Assembly: GCF_027943255.1 (NCBI RefSeq)
Contig: NC_072896.1
Span: 8,246,001-8,310,000 of the forward strand
DNA: 64,000 nt
Source of the DNA: Anastrepha obliqua
Lineage: Eukaryota; Arthropoda; Insecta; Diptera; Tephritidae
Reading direction: 5' to 3'
Under the pieces are notes generated by a model. That model saw only the letters and a list, made by a program, of their open reading frames with translations. It was not told the DNA's origin and searched no databases. The translations under genes and the position numbers were made by a program. Below, one piece after another: positions 10,604 through 22,104 of the stretch; position 1 is the first letter of the stretch; every line of letters begins with the position of its first letter.

Positions 10604-12774
10604 TAATTGATTAAGTCCTCATTAAAAAACTCTTTATGTACTTGGTCAACCAACCTTGATTTAATTGATTCCACGGAGGATATTGATAAAAACGTAATAA
10701 TGTTCAGTGAAAAAATAATAGCAGCAGTACGAAGTTCAGTCCCACTTAAAACTTTGAATACCAATTTTCTCAAACTACCCCAATACATTTTAAATTTAAT
10801 AAAAACTAGAAATTATTTTCGTAGACAATGGAGTCATTACAGACAGGTCTCTGACTACGAAGCAGTAAAACATTACTCTGTGCAAATCCGCAAACAGATC
10901 TTTCAGTATAGAAATGCCAGCTGGAATAAGAAACTTAGTTCAATTGAAAAGAGAAGTAAGCCATTCTGGAACATTTGTAAAATAATGCGAAGAAAACATT
11001 CAGAAATCCCACCTCTGCGTGAGTCAAATAAGACATTAATCTTAAGTCACGAAAAAGCAAATTTGTTTGCATATACGTTTTTAGAAAATCATAAGGTGTC
11101 CAATCAACTAGGATCTCCACACGTCTCAAATTTAGTTGATACAGCTATAAACCAACTAAATTCGCAAGAAGTAGACACTCCACTAACTGAATACGTGGAT
11201 TCAGATTATGTTCAGGATCTTCTGCATGATGCACCACTGAGGAAATCTGCAGGGCATGATGAAATAAAAAATATTATGCTCAGACACCTACCCAAAGAGG
11301 CCGTGATATATTTTACTTTTTTGATAAACTCTTGCATCAAATGGCAATATTTCCCTAATGCGTGGAAAACTGCTAAAATAATTCCAATTCGCAAGCCGGG
11401 CAAGCCAGCAAACGCAGCTGATAGCTACCGCCCTATTAGTCTTCTAAGCAGCTTAGGCAAAGTTTTTGAAAAAATTATCAAAAATAAAATATCCGTGTTC
11501 CTAGACACCCATAAGATTATACCAAACGAGCAATTTGGATTTAGACAACATCATAGTACGACTCATCAGATTAAACGAATCTATAATCACGTAAAATCTA
11601 ACTTCGATCACAAGAAATCAACCGGTTTAATGCTTCTTGACGTTGAGAAAGCTTTTGATTCGATATGGCATGATGGTCTTATTTACAAATTAATAACTTT
11701 AAAATTTCCGTTACCACTAGTAAAAATCATAAATTGCTTTTTAAAAAATCGTTACTTTTGCGTGTCTCTGAATGACGAATACTCTGACATGATCGAATTA
11801 CCCGCTGGAGTTCCCCAGGGATCGGTACTTGGTCCTTTACTGTACATTATTTATTGCTCTGATATTCCCAAATTAGCCAACTGTTCATATGCCATGTACG
11901 CAGACGACATTGGCATATTTTATTCGCATGCGTTTGGTAACCAAATCGTAACCAAACTTCAAGATGCACTACAAAACATGGCAGACTACTTGTGTACTTG
12001 GAAAATAAAATTAAACATTGGTAAGACGCAAGCTATCTTTTTCACTAGAAAAAGAAGTCATTGTTTTATACCAAGTACAGGTTTGAAATTAGGTAGTTAT
12101 GATATCCCGTGGGCCAATACCGTACGATATCTGGGGGTGATTTTTGATAAAAAAGTATCTTTTTGCGATCATGTAAAGTACATACAGGAGAAAGTAAATT
12201 TGGCGATTAAAATGTTATATCCCCTAATAAATAGACGCTCAGGCTTAAGTGATGAAAATAAGCTAATAATTTATAAGTCTATATTTCAGCCAATAATATT
12301 ATATGCCTGTCCAGCCTGGAGTAATATCGCAAAGTCACATGTTAAGAAACTGCAAATCTGCCAAAATAAGGTACTCAAAATGATGCTACGGCATTTCTCC
12401 ACCAGAAAGCTTCATGATGAATCAAAAACTAAGATTTTGTCAGATCAAATACAAAATTTGACTGAAAGATTCAAAATTCGTTCCAGTTTTTCGGACAATC
12501 TACTAATAACTGAACTTTCTTAATGTTCAATTAGGCCCTGGTACTTAAATGCGTACAGATTAATCCTAGCTTGTAAGATGTATAGCGGAGGTTTTTCATA
12601 GTAGTTTTTTCCTTCGAAAAAAAAGAAAACATCGTTTAAAAAACCAAACCTGTGATAAATATACAAATATAATGATGTAGAATTAAGATTTATATCATAT
12701 TCTGTAAATTGTGCGATAACATAAATATTGTAACGTTTTCTACTTAATAAACTCTTATCTCTAATTGATTAAGT
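10604..12774 (+). mobile_element. 5'-truncated Jockey-clade LINE with perfect 13-bp target-site duplication
   Basis: The element proper is 10617-12761, flanked by identical TAATTGATTAAGT at 10604-10616 and 12762-12774. The left boundary falls inside the ORF upstream of the RT domain, so the apurinic endonuclease region is missing, the normal 5' truncation of target-primed reverse transcription. The right boundary lies just after AATAAA (about 12745-12750) and a short CTCTTATCTC end without a long poly(A). The unmutated duplication and open frame indicate a recent insertion into the A-rich tract. Confidence 0.9.
10619..12523 (+). CDS. partial reverse transcriptase ORF (Jockey clade), about 635 codons, no internal stop
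   Basis: The frame enters at the truncation point and ends with TAA at 12521-12523. In order it shows K-S-A-G-H-D-E-I (RT motif 1 region), I-I-P-I-R-K-P-G-K and Y-R-P-I-S-L-L-S-S-L-G-K-V-F-E-K, then F-G-F-R, L-D-V-E-K-A-F-D (first catalytic aspartates), G-V-P-Q-G-S-V-L-G-P-L-L, and the catalytic box M-Y-A-D-D. The C-terminal Y-L-G-V and Y-A-C-P-A-W-S motifs match Jockey elements; there is no RNase H. RT would copy element RNA at the nicked target. The N-terminal endonuclease is gone and no start codon or promoter is preserved, so this copy cannot move by itself. It is the longest open frame in the window. Confidence 0.93.
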   Translation, partial: SLKNSLCTWSTNLDLIDSTEDIDKNVIMFSEKIIAAVRSSVPLKTLNTNFLKLPQYILNLIKTRNYFRRQWSHYRQVSDYEAVKHYSVQIRKQIFQYRNASWNKKLSSIEKRSKPFWNICKIMRRKHSEIPPLRESNKTLILSHEKANLFAYTFLENHKVSNQLGSPHVSNLVDTAINQLNSQEVDTPLTEYVDSDYVQDLLHDAPLRKSAGHDEIKNIMLRHLPKEAVIYFTFLINSCIKWQYFPNAWKTAKIIPIRKPGKPANAADSYRPISLLSSLGKVFEKIIKNKISVFLDTHKIIPNEQFGFRQHHSTTHQIKRIYNHVKSNFDHKKSTGLMLLDVEKAFDSIWHDGLIYKLITLKFPLPLVKIINCFLKNRYFCVSLNDEYSDMIELPAGVPQGSVLGPLLYIIYCSDIPKLANCSYAMYADDIGIFYSHAFGNQIVTKLQDALQNMADYLCTWKIKLNIGKTQAIFFTRKRSHCFIPSTGLKLGSYDIPWANTVRYLGVIFDKKVSFCDHVKYIQEKVNLAIKMLYPLINRRSGLSDENKLIIYKSIFQPIILYACPAWSNIAKSHVKKLQICQNKVLKMMLRHFSTRKLHDESKTKILSDQIQNLTERFKIRSSFSDNLLITELS

Positions 12775-13440
12775 TAACTAAATTAATCTAAAAAGTTGTA
12801 CAAAATGAAAAAAATTAACAAAATAAAAGAAATGCAATAAAATTATAGCCAAAATGAAATATATTAAAAAATAAATAAGAAATACATAGCTTAAGGTCAC
12901 CAAAGCCAAAGTTTAGTATTTGTTGTAATTAAGATTTAACTATTTAAAAAAAAAATTAATAAAAATAAGAAAAGATTACGAAATAAAATACCCAAAAATT
13001 TGTAAATAAAATATTAAGATAAAGTGTTTTTAACTAAAATAATAAATTAATACACAATAAGCTTCAATTTTTAACACCAAACTATACTAAACTAAATTAA
13101 AATATACTGAGATAAAGAAAAAAACTAAACCAAATTAAATAGAACTTAATTAAATCAAATAAAATTAAATAAATAGGATAGTTCAGTTTCAAATATAACT
13201 TATTTATAGTTTTAAGATACTAAAAACTAAAACCAAACTAAACGAATCTTAACTAAAATTAAAATAAAATCAATAAAATTAAATTAGATTAAATAAATAG
13301 AATAGAACAGTTTCAAGTACACACATTTACAAATTTGATGAACTAAAAACTAAAACTAAATTAAAACAAAAAAAAAACAAACAAACTCAAAAAATTAGGT
13401 TAAGTTTTCTATAAAAACAAAAAAATTAACATTAGATTAA
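12775..13440 (+). repeat. A-biased low-complexity tract with a diverged tandem duplication
   Basis: Continuation of the A-rich sequence on the far side of the Jockey insertion. The words AAATAAATAG(G/A)ATAG, CAGTTTCAA and ACTAAAAACTAAAAC occur in the same order at about 13170-13245 and 13290-13365, a diverged duplication with a period near 120 bp. Confidence 0.65.
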
Positions 13441-14639
13441 TGAGTTCCACATACGTTTATGAAAAATTCTAGAAACTGAAAATATCTAGTAGTAATGCTT
13501 CCCAAAAATCTTAAGCATGCATATATATGTACATGTCAATTCTACAATGTCACTCTACTACGTATTTATTATAATTTTTTTATTTATAACTTTAACCCTT
13601 CCGTTATGCCATAAATCCTTTAAATTCCAATTAACGCCTCCAACTATGCCATCATCACTACGACTGTCAATGGCAGACCCGTTTACCGGTGCGTATTGAC
13701 ACAGCATTAATTTATACGATCTATTTTCAATGCATTTTATCACATTTTTATTACTTTAGTACTCATCGTCTCGCACCAATATCGTACACCATCCGCTAGC
13801 TGGTTCAACCACTAACCACCAACCACATCACCATCACCGTCAACATCACCATCCACAGACTGCACGCCGCATTACATATTTTACTCACACCTATCCTCGG
13901 TAAAAGGCCTGCTAATCGTAAAAATCGTAGAAAATCACGTTTCAAACACATTAGAATTCATGCACACACACACACGCGTACGCTTTCATAGAAGACCATA
14001 TATAAATTTAAGAATCTATATTACCAAGCTTATCGTGAGCGCATTTGCCCTTATTCGAAATTAATGCAAACCATCCACCTACACAGCGAGATTTTTTTCC
14101 ATAAAAGTTGAAGTGAACAGTGGAGGACAATTGTTGGCGTACGAAAGCGGAAAGACGCTTAAATAAATTTGTGGGAAATTCCGTTTGAAGTAGAATAAAA
14201 TTTGTTCTTGATTGAACTATAACTACAGTTCGTTTTCGATTTTTGACATTATTTCCTGTAATCGATTTACAACTATTGGTACCAAAGAAAGTTCATTGAT
14301 TTTTCCTATCAGATTCATGGTTGAAGAGGCCTCACAAAAATTAGGAAGCCGTGGGAAACTGTAAACTTGAGACGACGTTTTCTTGTTTTTCTATATAGAG
14401 TAATTTATGGATACACCTCGTGTTGAAATGATATCACATCAACATTATATCTCACTACCAAAAATCTTACATATAATTTAATCTTCAAATTTTATTAAAA
14501 AATTGGAAAAATTTCACAACCCAGTTCATCGGCTTTTAATTGAAAATATTTCAAATATTTTTGGTATGTTATTTTATAGTCTGTTAAATTTTAGTCTTTT
14601 TTTTGTCCACGGGTCTCAACTTTATTCGTATTTGCTCCT
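13441..14639. other. non-coding stretch, no gene recognised
   Basis: A CACCATCACC-like run near 13800-13860 and a short (CA)n near 13966 are the only structured parts. The small open frames have no recognisable domain. Confidence 0.5.
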
Positions 14640-15640
14640 GAGAAGATTACGCGGATGTCTGGTATATGAACGACAGTCTAATGTTAAAATCATTGCAATT
14701 TCTAGCTTTCGCGGAGGACATCGATCTAACATGCAGGAGTGAAAAACGATTACACAAAACGCTGCCGCAAGCTTGGGTCTCCACATAAACGGATCAAAAA
14801 CTAAATGTTTGTGCACTGGTACAGTTTCAAATGATTGTAAGTCTGCCATATTGATCGGTAGTTGCACTTTCGAGTAGGAGGTGGTGTTCAAATATCTTGG
14901 ATCTATCATCTCTGCGGCATCACTATCACAGACAGAGACATAAGAAGATGAGCCTATAGCATGAAGCTGGCTACATGCATGGTGGACCCTGACGTGTATG
15001 AATAGAACTGGTCTACTTCATGGGCGTCGTTCTGGGTCCCCCACAAAGTAATGCAGAAAGTAGTCACGGGATAGGAGTCTGACTAGAAGAGGAGGAGGGA
15101 TTGTTTTAGGGGCCACACTAGACGACGTTAGGCGATGGTCTCATTTTAAATCCCACCTCACCAACCATAAAAAGAAAAATGCTTCTGAAACCTGAGACAC
15201 GCTTGAAGACACGCGGATGAAGAAAAGCTTAACATATTTGAGCGAAAAGTCCTACGCCACTTCCTTGGACCGATGCGGAACGATCACATCAACTACCGCC
15301 TATCTACTATCATTACAACGACGAATGCCTAGTTAAGCTAAACGACTTTCAAGCCGACTACATCAAGCTTCAGCGTCTGAGGTAGGCTGGACATGTACTG
15401 AGGATGAACCCAAACGCAAATACAAAAACTATCTAAAATAGTAAGCTGTATGTGCCTTAGAAAAGCTGTCGCCAAAGCAAAATCTGGATTGATCAGCTAA
15501 GGATGACGCCAAGATCTCAAGATCTTTGAACTGAAAAACTGAAGGATATCTGCAAAGCACCGAGATTCCTGGTTGAAGTTATTGAGGGAGGCCAAGGTTC
15601 AGCCTGGGCCTTCACGCCAACAATGATGATGGAATTTTAG
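14640..15640 (+). pseudogene. heavily decayed RTE-like LINE reverse transcriptase and tail
   Basis: Fragments in shifting frames keep the order of an RTE-like element. L-A-F-A-E-D-I-D-L (degraded F/YADD box) is near 14708, G-S-K-T-K near 14792, F-K-Y-L-G-S-I-I near 14888, E-R-K-V-L-R-H-F-L-G-P near 15241, L-Q-R-L-R-x-A-G-H-V-L-R-M near 15370, and an R-E-A-K-V-Q-P-G tail near 15590. Many stops and shifts break it, so it is much older than the Jockey copy. The catalytic box is mutated (AED for ADD). Confidence 0.75.
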
Positions 15641-17369
15641 TGTAAATCTGGTAAAATTGTTGATTGATCCTTTATTAAAAAATCAACTTACTAACAAAGG
15701 ATGCTGTTAAATTTTCTAAAAAATAATAGGATACCAAAAACACCTTCTTTCGTTGCGTCCCTTTATGGAATATACTTGGATATTCGAGCACCATCAAAAC
15801 TCATTTTTTCTTGTTATAAAAATCCTCTCAGTGTAGTAGACAATGCCTCTTTAGCCAGCCCCTGTTTAGTTTAAATTAAAAGCAGACCGCAACGATTAAT
15901 GCAACATTGAGCTTAATTTTGCCACCCACCACATTTTCCAAAAAGAGTCTATCGAGGAACAACCGCGATGGCTGAAGAATTTCCGATATGCGAATTATGT
16001 GCAATCGATATGGAGAAAAACTGAAGTTTAGTCACGTACGCTCGCTTAGCGAACTAGAAGTTACTTAAGAGGAAAGTGAATTAAAATTAAAAAAAAAACT
16101 TAACAAAAGCAGCAAACCAAACGAAGGTTTTAAACTGGCTGCAAAAGGAGATGTCGCATTTAACTGATAATAATTTATATTTGTATGTAAGCAGTGAGGA
16201 TAAAAGAAAAGATGGTATTCCACTCTAAAAGGAAGAGATGCGCTCGCATGCAAATTAGAGCGAGCAACTCCGACTGAGCTGCGTAAATAGTTGCACAAGA
16301 AAAATGATGAAGGGGAAAAAGACTCTCGTGCGACTATCTAGCAGCAACAAAGGCAAGAGCTGTTAGTGACAACGACTGCTTAATTTATGCAGCCCTCATA
16401 TAAATATGAGTATAACACTGCACTTTTCTGCTTAGAGACTTCCAAACCCTTTCATCGCTGGTTGTTTGGCAACCGATTGTTGCTAGCCATCTATGGCTGT
16501 GATGGTTGCTATCACAAAGGGTTCTGTGTTTGCCCATAAGAGAATAGAAATAAGGAAGCGACAAGGCGCGTGCAGCCAACAAATTATCATAAAGCACATA
16601 AATATCTCACAGATAAACTTCACTGCAGTTCAGTTCGCTTCGATTTTGGCAGCCAGCCGCAATGGCGCTGCAGTCGATTAATGGCAGGAAATTGCCGGCA
16701 CGCGTCTTCTTCTTTTACCAATTTTCGTCTTTTCCACGCATTATTTTGAGCCAGTGAGACGCAACAATTTTTTTTTAATATGCATTTAAATTTTATGAAT
16801 CGGTTTGCGTGCGGCGTTTGCCCTTTTTAGTCAATGTCTTCCTATATTTCGGTTTGACCTTTTTGCTTTGTTGGTGTCCTGCTTCAAGTTCGCTTATGGT
16901 TTCGAATGTTAAATGTTGCTTACTGTTATTTTGTGGCATTTTAAAATTGACAAACCAGAATTCTGCCCAGCTGCACGGTTTGCTACACAAAAAGGAAGAG
17001 GAAACAATTAACGTTGCTGGTGTCGTTGAACGTGTTTTGACAGTTGAGCGGTAATGCAAGTGTCCAAAAAAAAAAAAAGAAATTGAATAAGTTAACCAAA
17101 TTAAGTAACAGAAAATAGATGGGAAAAAGCGAGGTGACGTGACCATAATAATTAGTTGAAGAATTCTTAGAAGGCATTTAGTTTATGTTTATGTCATTAA
17201 AATCTGTAATACAAAAATAGAATCGAAAAAACCGAAAAGTGTCTTGGAATATTTACAAAAAATATGAATGGGTAATATAATAATTTACGAGCGATTATTG
17301 GTATGGCCGAAAATTTCACTTCCTTTATAGAGCTTCTTCGCAAGACCAGAATTGCCAATAGTAAAGCAA
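15641..17369. other. non-coding stretch, no gene recognised
   Basis: AT-rich unique sequence. Around 16600-16680 is a GC-richer patch with GCAGTTCAGTTCGC, an arrangement that can occur at fly transcription starts, but there is no linked open frame. No transposon motif was found. Confidence 0.45.
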
Positions 17370-17745
17370 GAATAGACTCTCATGCCCGATTTATGACACA
17401 GAAGATTGAAGTGTTCGAGAGAAAGATTCTGCGGAAGATTTTTGGGCATTTGTACATTGACGACGGCGGATATCGCAGGCGATGGAACAAAGAGCTGAAG
17501 CTTTACGACATCAAAGACATAGCGCAATGAATAAAGATCCAGCGCTTCCGGTGGCTGGGACATAGTGTCCGAATGGAAACAAACGCTCCGGCTCTGAACG
17601 TATTCATTGCAGTACCAGTTGGTGGAAGCATAGGAAGAGGAAGGCTACTCTGCGTTGGAAAGATCAGGTGGATAAGGACTTGGTTTCACTTGATGTGCTC
17701 AACTAGAAACGACTCGCGCACTTTGTTCAACTCATCTCGCCGTCT
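17370..17745 (+). pseudogene. RTE-like LINE C-terminal tail, decayed
   Basis: The frames read I-E-V-F-E-R-K-I-L-R-K-I-F-G, then G-Y-R-R-R-W-N-K-E-L, a stop at 17528, then I-Q-R-F-R-W-L-G-H, M-E-T-N-A-P-A-L and P-V-G-G-S-x-G-R-G-R, with further shifts after that. It is the same family as the cleaner minus-strand copy at 54589-54946 (Y-R-R-R-W-N-D-E-L, W-L-G-H-V-V-R-M-D-T-N-A-P-A-L, G-G-S-R-G-R-G-R). A different LINE starts immediately after it. Confidence 0.8.
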
Positions 17746-17765
17746 CTGTGGAACCTATTCTTAAA

Positions 17766-19220
17766 TGAGTTGCTTATTACCATGAGCAGAAAAAGGATCA
17801 AAATAGTGGTCTATGCATATGACGTAGTCATCCCGATGACAGAGAAGTTTCTCTCGTCTATCAGTGGACTCATACAATCAGCGTTAGGGGAACTCTCTAA
17901 GTGGGCGACTTCAAACGAACTAATGGTTAATCCAGCCAAGACCGGACTAATTCTGTTCACTAGAAGATATAAGATACGAGTTTTCAGTTAGCGTCTATTG
18001 ATGGAGTAACACTAACCTTATCAAACGAGGCCAAATATCTCGGCATAATTCTTGACCCTAAGTTTTCTTGTAACAGGAACTCCGAGGAAAGGATGAAGAA
18101 AGTTTGTAATGTCTCACTTTATCTGTAAGAGGACTTTTGGCAAAAAATGGGTCTGAAACTGTGTATCAACCAGTGGGTGCACAATACGATCATCAGACCC
18201 CTTTTGATTTATGGAACTTTTATACACCATTTGAAGAGGGATAACAGGTGAGCTCCGATGACTCAAGCGGCGCTGGAAGTGATCCCCAGAGTCAAACCAG
18301 ATGAAGGTGGTTAACATATTTATACTGACTGCTCAAAGATAGACAATGGCACCGGATCGGGAGTGTACTCGGAAAAATTATACATAAATTACCTCGTTAG
18401 ACTCCCAGACTGGTGTAGGGTCTTTCAAGCTGAGATCTACGCTATCGACACAGCACCAAAAGCGATAAGACTAATGGACTTACCTTCAGCGAACCTTACC
18501 ATTTTTGTTGATAGTCAAGCAGCGTTCGAAACACTGACCTCAACGCGCATCAATTCAAGATGTGTTAAATAATGCAGGAGGTCGCTCTCGCTTATCCAAC
18601 AACACCGCGTCACACTTTTTTGGGTTCCCGGCCACTCTGGAGTGGAGGGAAATGAAAGAGCGGATGAGTGTGCAAGGAAAGGCTCTGGACTTTACCTTTA
18701 CCGAGTGGTAGAGGACATAAGCATTCATGCACAATGCGATTGATCTGAGTGTAATCTTGGAAACCAACAGAAGGTGAACTCTGACTACTAACTGCAGGGT
18801 CTCCAAAGCACTCTTTCCAAAACTGAATCTTAAAAAGACAATATGTCAACTTGAATTCAACAAATCAACTGCGGAGGGCACAGGTGTTAGAACGGGTCAT
18901 TGCGTCACTATTGGCACCTTAGCCATTAGAATGAGTGTACCTCACAATGACTTTTTTAAGAGCTGTCTAGATGAAATAGAATTTGAGTCGGTCCAACACC
19001 TCCTTTGAGAATGTCTTGCACCTCAAAGAAGCTGAGCAATTATTTCTTTGAAGACCTGGGAAATTTGCAATATGTTTCACTACAGGGACTAGTTACCTTC
19101 TTAAAAAGACGGTTTGAGCAACTCAGTTAGTGGATGGAAATCAAATGGAGATATTTCAATGGGACTCAGGGCCACCGAGTGTCTTGTCTTACAGAAGCAA
19201 GTTGGCTAACCTAACCTGAC
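17766..19220 (+). pseudogene. I-like LINE: RT remnant, RNase H and zinc-knuckle region, decayed
   Basis: In order: V-V-Y-A-Y-D-V-V (YADD box mutated to YAYD) near 17810; S-K-W-A-T-S-N-E-L-M-V-N-P-A-K-T; A-K-Y-L-G-I-I-L-D-P near 18031; RNase H with I-Y-T-D-C-S-K near 18320, F-V-D-S-Q-A-A near 18505 and F-W-V-P-G-H-S-G-V-E-G-N-E-R-A-D near 18618. A degraded T-G-H-C...C...H-L-L region follows at 18890-19060. The RT is knocked out at the catalytic box and by several stops. The element ends in GGCTAACCTAACCTGAC at about 19205-19220, the same kind of terminus as the other I-like tails here. Confidence 0.85.
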
Positions 19221-19234
19221 GGACGAACGGAAAT

Positions 19235-19345
19235 TAGTCTTAACAGATAAACAGTGGGCATGGCTTTTATGCGATCTCAGTAATATTTAAGGCGAGATTT
19301 AAAATTTTTCTTCAGCATTTCCGGAGTTTTCGAGTTCCTTGAAAT
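19235..19345 (+). repeat. partial copy of a dispersed dipteran repeat
   Basis: AACAGATAAACAGTGGGCATGGCTTTT followed by GATCTCAGTAATATTTAAGG resembles the stretch at 20760-20820 (AACATATAAAAAGTGGGCGTGG, then ATCAATAATATTTATG). Copied words are interrupted here to keep them short; homology is by eye. The repeat has no coding content. Confidence 0.5.
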
Positions 19346-20605
19346 CAACGTAAGGGCCCTACACTTGTAAAAGAGTTAGCCGTTTTTCTTAAGTTTGTAT
19401 TTTTTTCTTGATTTTTGTGTTTCTTCTTCATCGTAAACACATTAAACTTGATCAGCTGTGACTGGTGTTTACCTGCTCATTCTATTTTTAGATCTTCTGA
19501 ACACGCATTGAATTTTAATACAAAAGTTCTTTCAAGAAAAACCACACAAATATAAAAGGAGGAAGCGAGAAAAATATACGCGTGAAAGAGATGATTTCGT
19601 TCGATCAAAGACCTGAAATTAAATAAAAATAAAAATATCCAAACATCGAGTCATTAAAACCAAAATGAAAGAGCTTTTTAAATCGTGCTCAATGTGACCG
19701 AAGTAATTCAGCTTTAAAATCTCACTTTAGATTTTATTTTTCCACTCATACTTTATCAACAAATTGTGCCAATTCTTATTGCGCCTTTATTCTGCGACAT
19801 TAAATTACCGTTCAAACGGAATGAAAAGAAAATAAGCGAACCGATTGATTTCCATTTTCGATAAAGCTCATACTTAAAGTGTGCCATTTCAGAATACCGT
19901 TTCCGTCACTTGTTATTGATTTTTTTTCCGCTATTGTTTACACCAACTTCATTTTGAGCATCACAGTCAAATATCAGAACGATGAGGCACTGGCGTGACA
20001 TTTATCTTGCAACGCTTCAAAGCAGTTTGGACTGTTTTTTTATGACTTTTCCTTCTTTGGCATTGCAATCAAAGCAGAATAAACTGAAAAGTAACGCAAA
20101 AAGGTCGTAAACGAAAACGAAGCAACTGACAAATTACCGATTAACTCTGACATATAAAACAATCGCATGGCGTTGCGTCTGTTGCCGTTAGCAGTTTTTC
20201 GGATTTTTTTTTTCCTTCCTGGTGGTATTCGCTGCACTCAAGTTAGTGTGTTTTCTTCAACTTAAAGCAACGAGTGCTTTAAATCAGCACCAACAATTTT
20301 TTTTTATTTTTTGAGACTTTCAGAGGAGCTACTCTTAGCGTGCTGGTGATACGAGTATTCTTAGCGAGACTGGCTGCTTTGACAGCTGTCAAGTTTTCGT
20401 GCATTTTAAACGAGAGACGCGTGACAAAATTTCGCGATTTTTTAAACACAAAAATTTTAAAGGAGGTAAAAATAAAATTGAACTGAAAATATTACGGTTA
20501 CCTTTTGATGTCGAGAGCCTACATTTTTTTTCGGTTTTTAAATTTTTATTTGCATTAATGCATTTAATTATGCTCTTGCTCATTAAAATCAATAACAGTT
20601 CCTAA
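19346..20605. other. non-coding stretch with a perfect TTGACAGCTGTCAA palindrome
   Basis: Unique AT-rich sequence. The 14-bp palindrome TTGACAGCTGTCAA at 20379-20392 contains a CAGCTG E-box core. No coding motifs in the small frames. Confidence 0.5.
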
Positions 20606-20984
20606 TAACCGGCCATATAGTGAGTTCCATGTGGAAAAGTAAGAAAGACTAAATTCGGTTCGGGACAAATTTTTATATGAGCGCACATTTTAGTACAAAA
20701 TTTGTGCAGGATGTTAATTCTTGGAATGTAACAAACTCTTGAGAGAGAGAAATGAAATTCAGTTTTAACATATAAAAAGTGGGCGTGGCTTCCAACCAAT
20801 ATCAATAATATTTATGTCGGATCTAAATGAGGTGGGGAGCAATACGTCTACTAAGTTTTGAGCGAGTTTTATGAAGTCGTTCTCTAGATGCACGCACTTG
20901 TTCAAAAGTGGGCGTGTCATCACCAATTTTGTTAAATTCTACTTACCTCGGATTAATTTTCTTAGCTACATCGCTTGTACCCAA

Positions 20985-21850
20985 TACTAGGTTGTTCAAT
21001 AAGTCAATAAGAGACGGCATTGCTCTTAACCTAAATTTTTTTGTTTTGCTGGTATTAGGATATTGGAAAATCGTAGGAAAATATATTGGAAAGCCGTTGA
21101 GTGACTGGAAGAGGTTTAGTAGAATTCCTAAGCATCTCATTGGGCAGTGTAATCAATATTTTGACTAAAGTATTGGGTCTCAGAAAGCTGTGTGCACAAT
21201 GGGTGCCGCATTCGCTAACAATCTAACAAAATCACATTCCAATGTGACTTTCTCAGCATTATTTAGAGCATTTTCGAAAAGATGAAGTGGATTTTGTGTA
21301 TTGATTCATAACTATGAATGAGACTTGGGTCTATCACCATGATTCTAAATCAAATAAAGAGGCTAAAGAGAGGTGTGAATTTTGTTCTTTGCCTCTGAAA
21401 GAGTTGATGTCCAGGAATCGGCCAAGAAAGTGTTAGCATTAGGTTTTGGGGATGCGGTAAAAATTTTCTTTGTGGATGACTTGCAAACTGGTAAAAAAAA
21501 ATTTCTGAGTATTATTGTAACCTCTTAGACCGGCTTAAAGAACAAGTTCATGAAAAAAGACCCAGCTTGCAAAAAATATTGAAGGATCCTCCAGATTATC
21601 CCCCTAGCGACTTCCATCTGTTTCCAGACCTAAAAACATTCATGCTTGGAACGCGTTTTTCATCAATTGATGAGGACATAATCCAGATCCCTTCCAGATA
21701 CTCACTTTAGGGATGGAGTTCATAGATGGGAATCTCATTTGAACAAGTGTGTTGTTGTTCAGGCAAGCTATACTGAACAATAAAGTGTATTTCAAGTCAT
21801 AAAATTGTGTTTTTCTTATAGAACCACAGATCTTATTGAAAAATCTAGTA
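20985..21850 (+). mobile_element. mariner (DD34D, irritans/mellifera-like), internally deleted, TA-flanked
   Basis: TA duplications at 20985-20986 and 21849-21850 flank inverted ends CTAGGTTGTTCAATAAG and, in reverse complement, CTAGATTTTTCAATAAG. The interior keeps decayed transposase: L-G-S-V-I-N-I-L-T-K-V-L-G, C-A-Q-W-V-P, M-N-E-T-W-V-Y-H-H (first catalytic D changed to N), and at the end P-P-S-D-F-H-L-F-P-D-L-K with the third D kept. The region of the second D is deleted, as is the N-terminus. At 862 bp against a usual 1.3 kb it is a non-autonomous relic. Relatives lie at 24.0-24.8 and 58.7-59.8 kb. Confidence 0.85.
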
Positions 21851-22104
21851 TGTGTGAGTAGGTAATTTTGCATCATATTTTTTGTTTTTATGAAAATTAC
21901 CTTTATATGGGGCGTAATCGCGATTAGACCGATTTCATCCATTTTCAATTCACAATGCCATGGACACAGCGTAATATAAGTACCAAGTTTCATTGAAACA
22001 GAATATTTTTGTTCCAGTTATCGTGCGCCCGAACAGAGAGACATGGCTAAATCGACTCCTCCCGCCATTCTGAGTATTTTGTTACATATAAATATATATG
22101 TCTG

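Noticed and set aside
13517..13743. Opposed 60-codon frames with a small hydrophobic stretch
   Set aside because: No homology recognised, both strands open by chance, and no promoter, splice or initiation context.
16793..17177. 117-codon minus-strand frame near 17 kb
   Set aside because: Low-complexity lysine/serine-rich translation of ordinary AT-rich DNA, overlapping open frames on the other strand; no domain.
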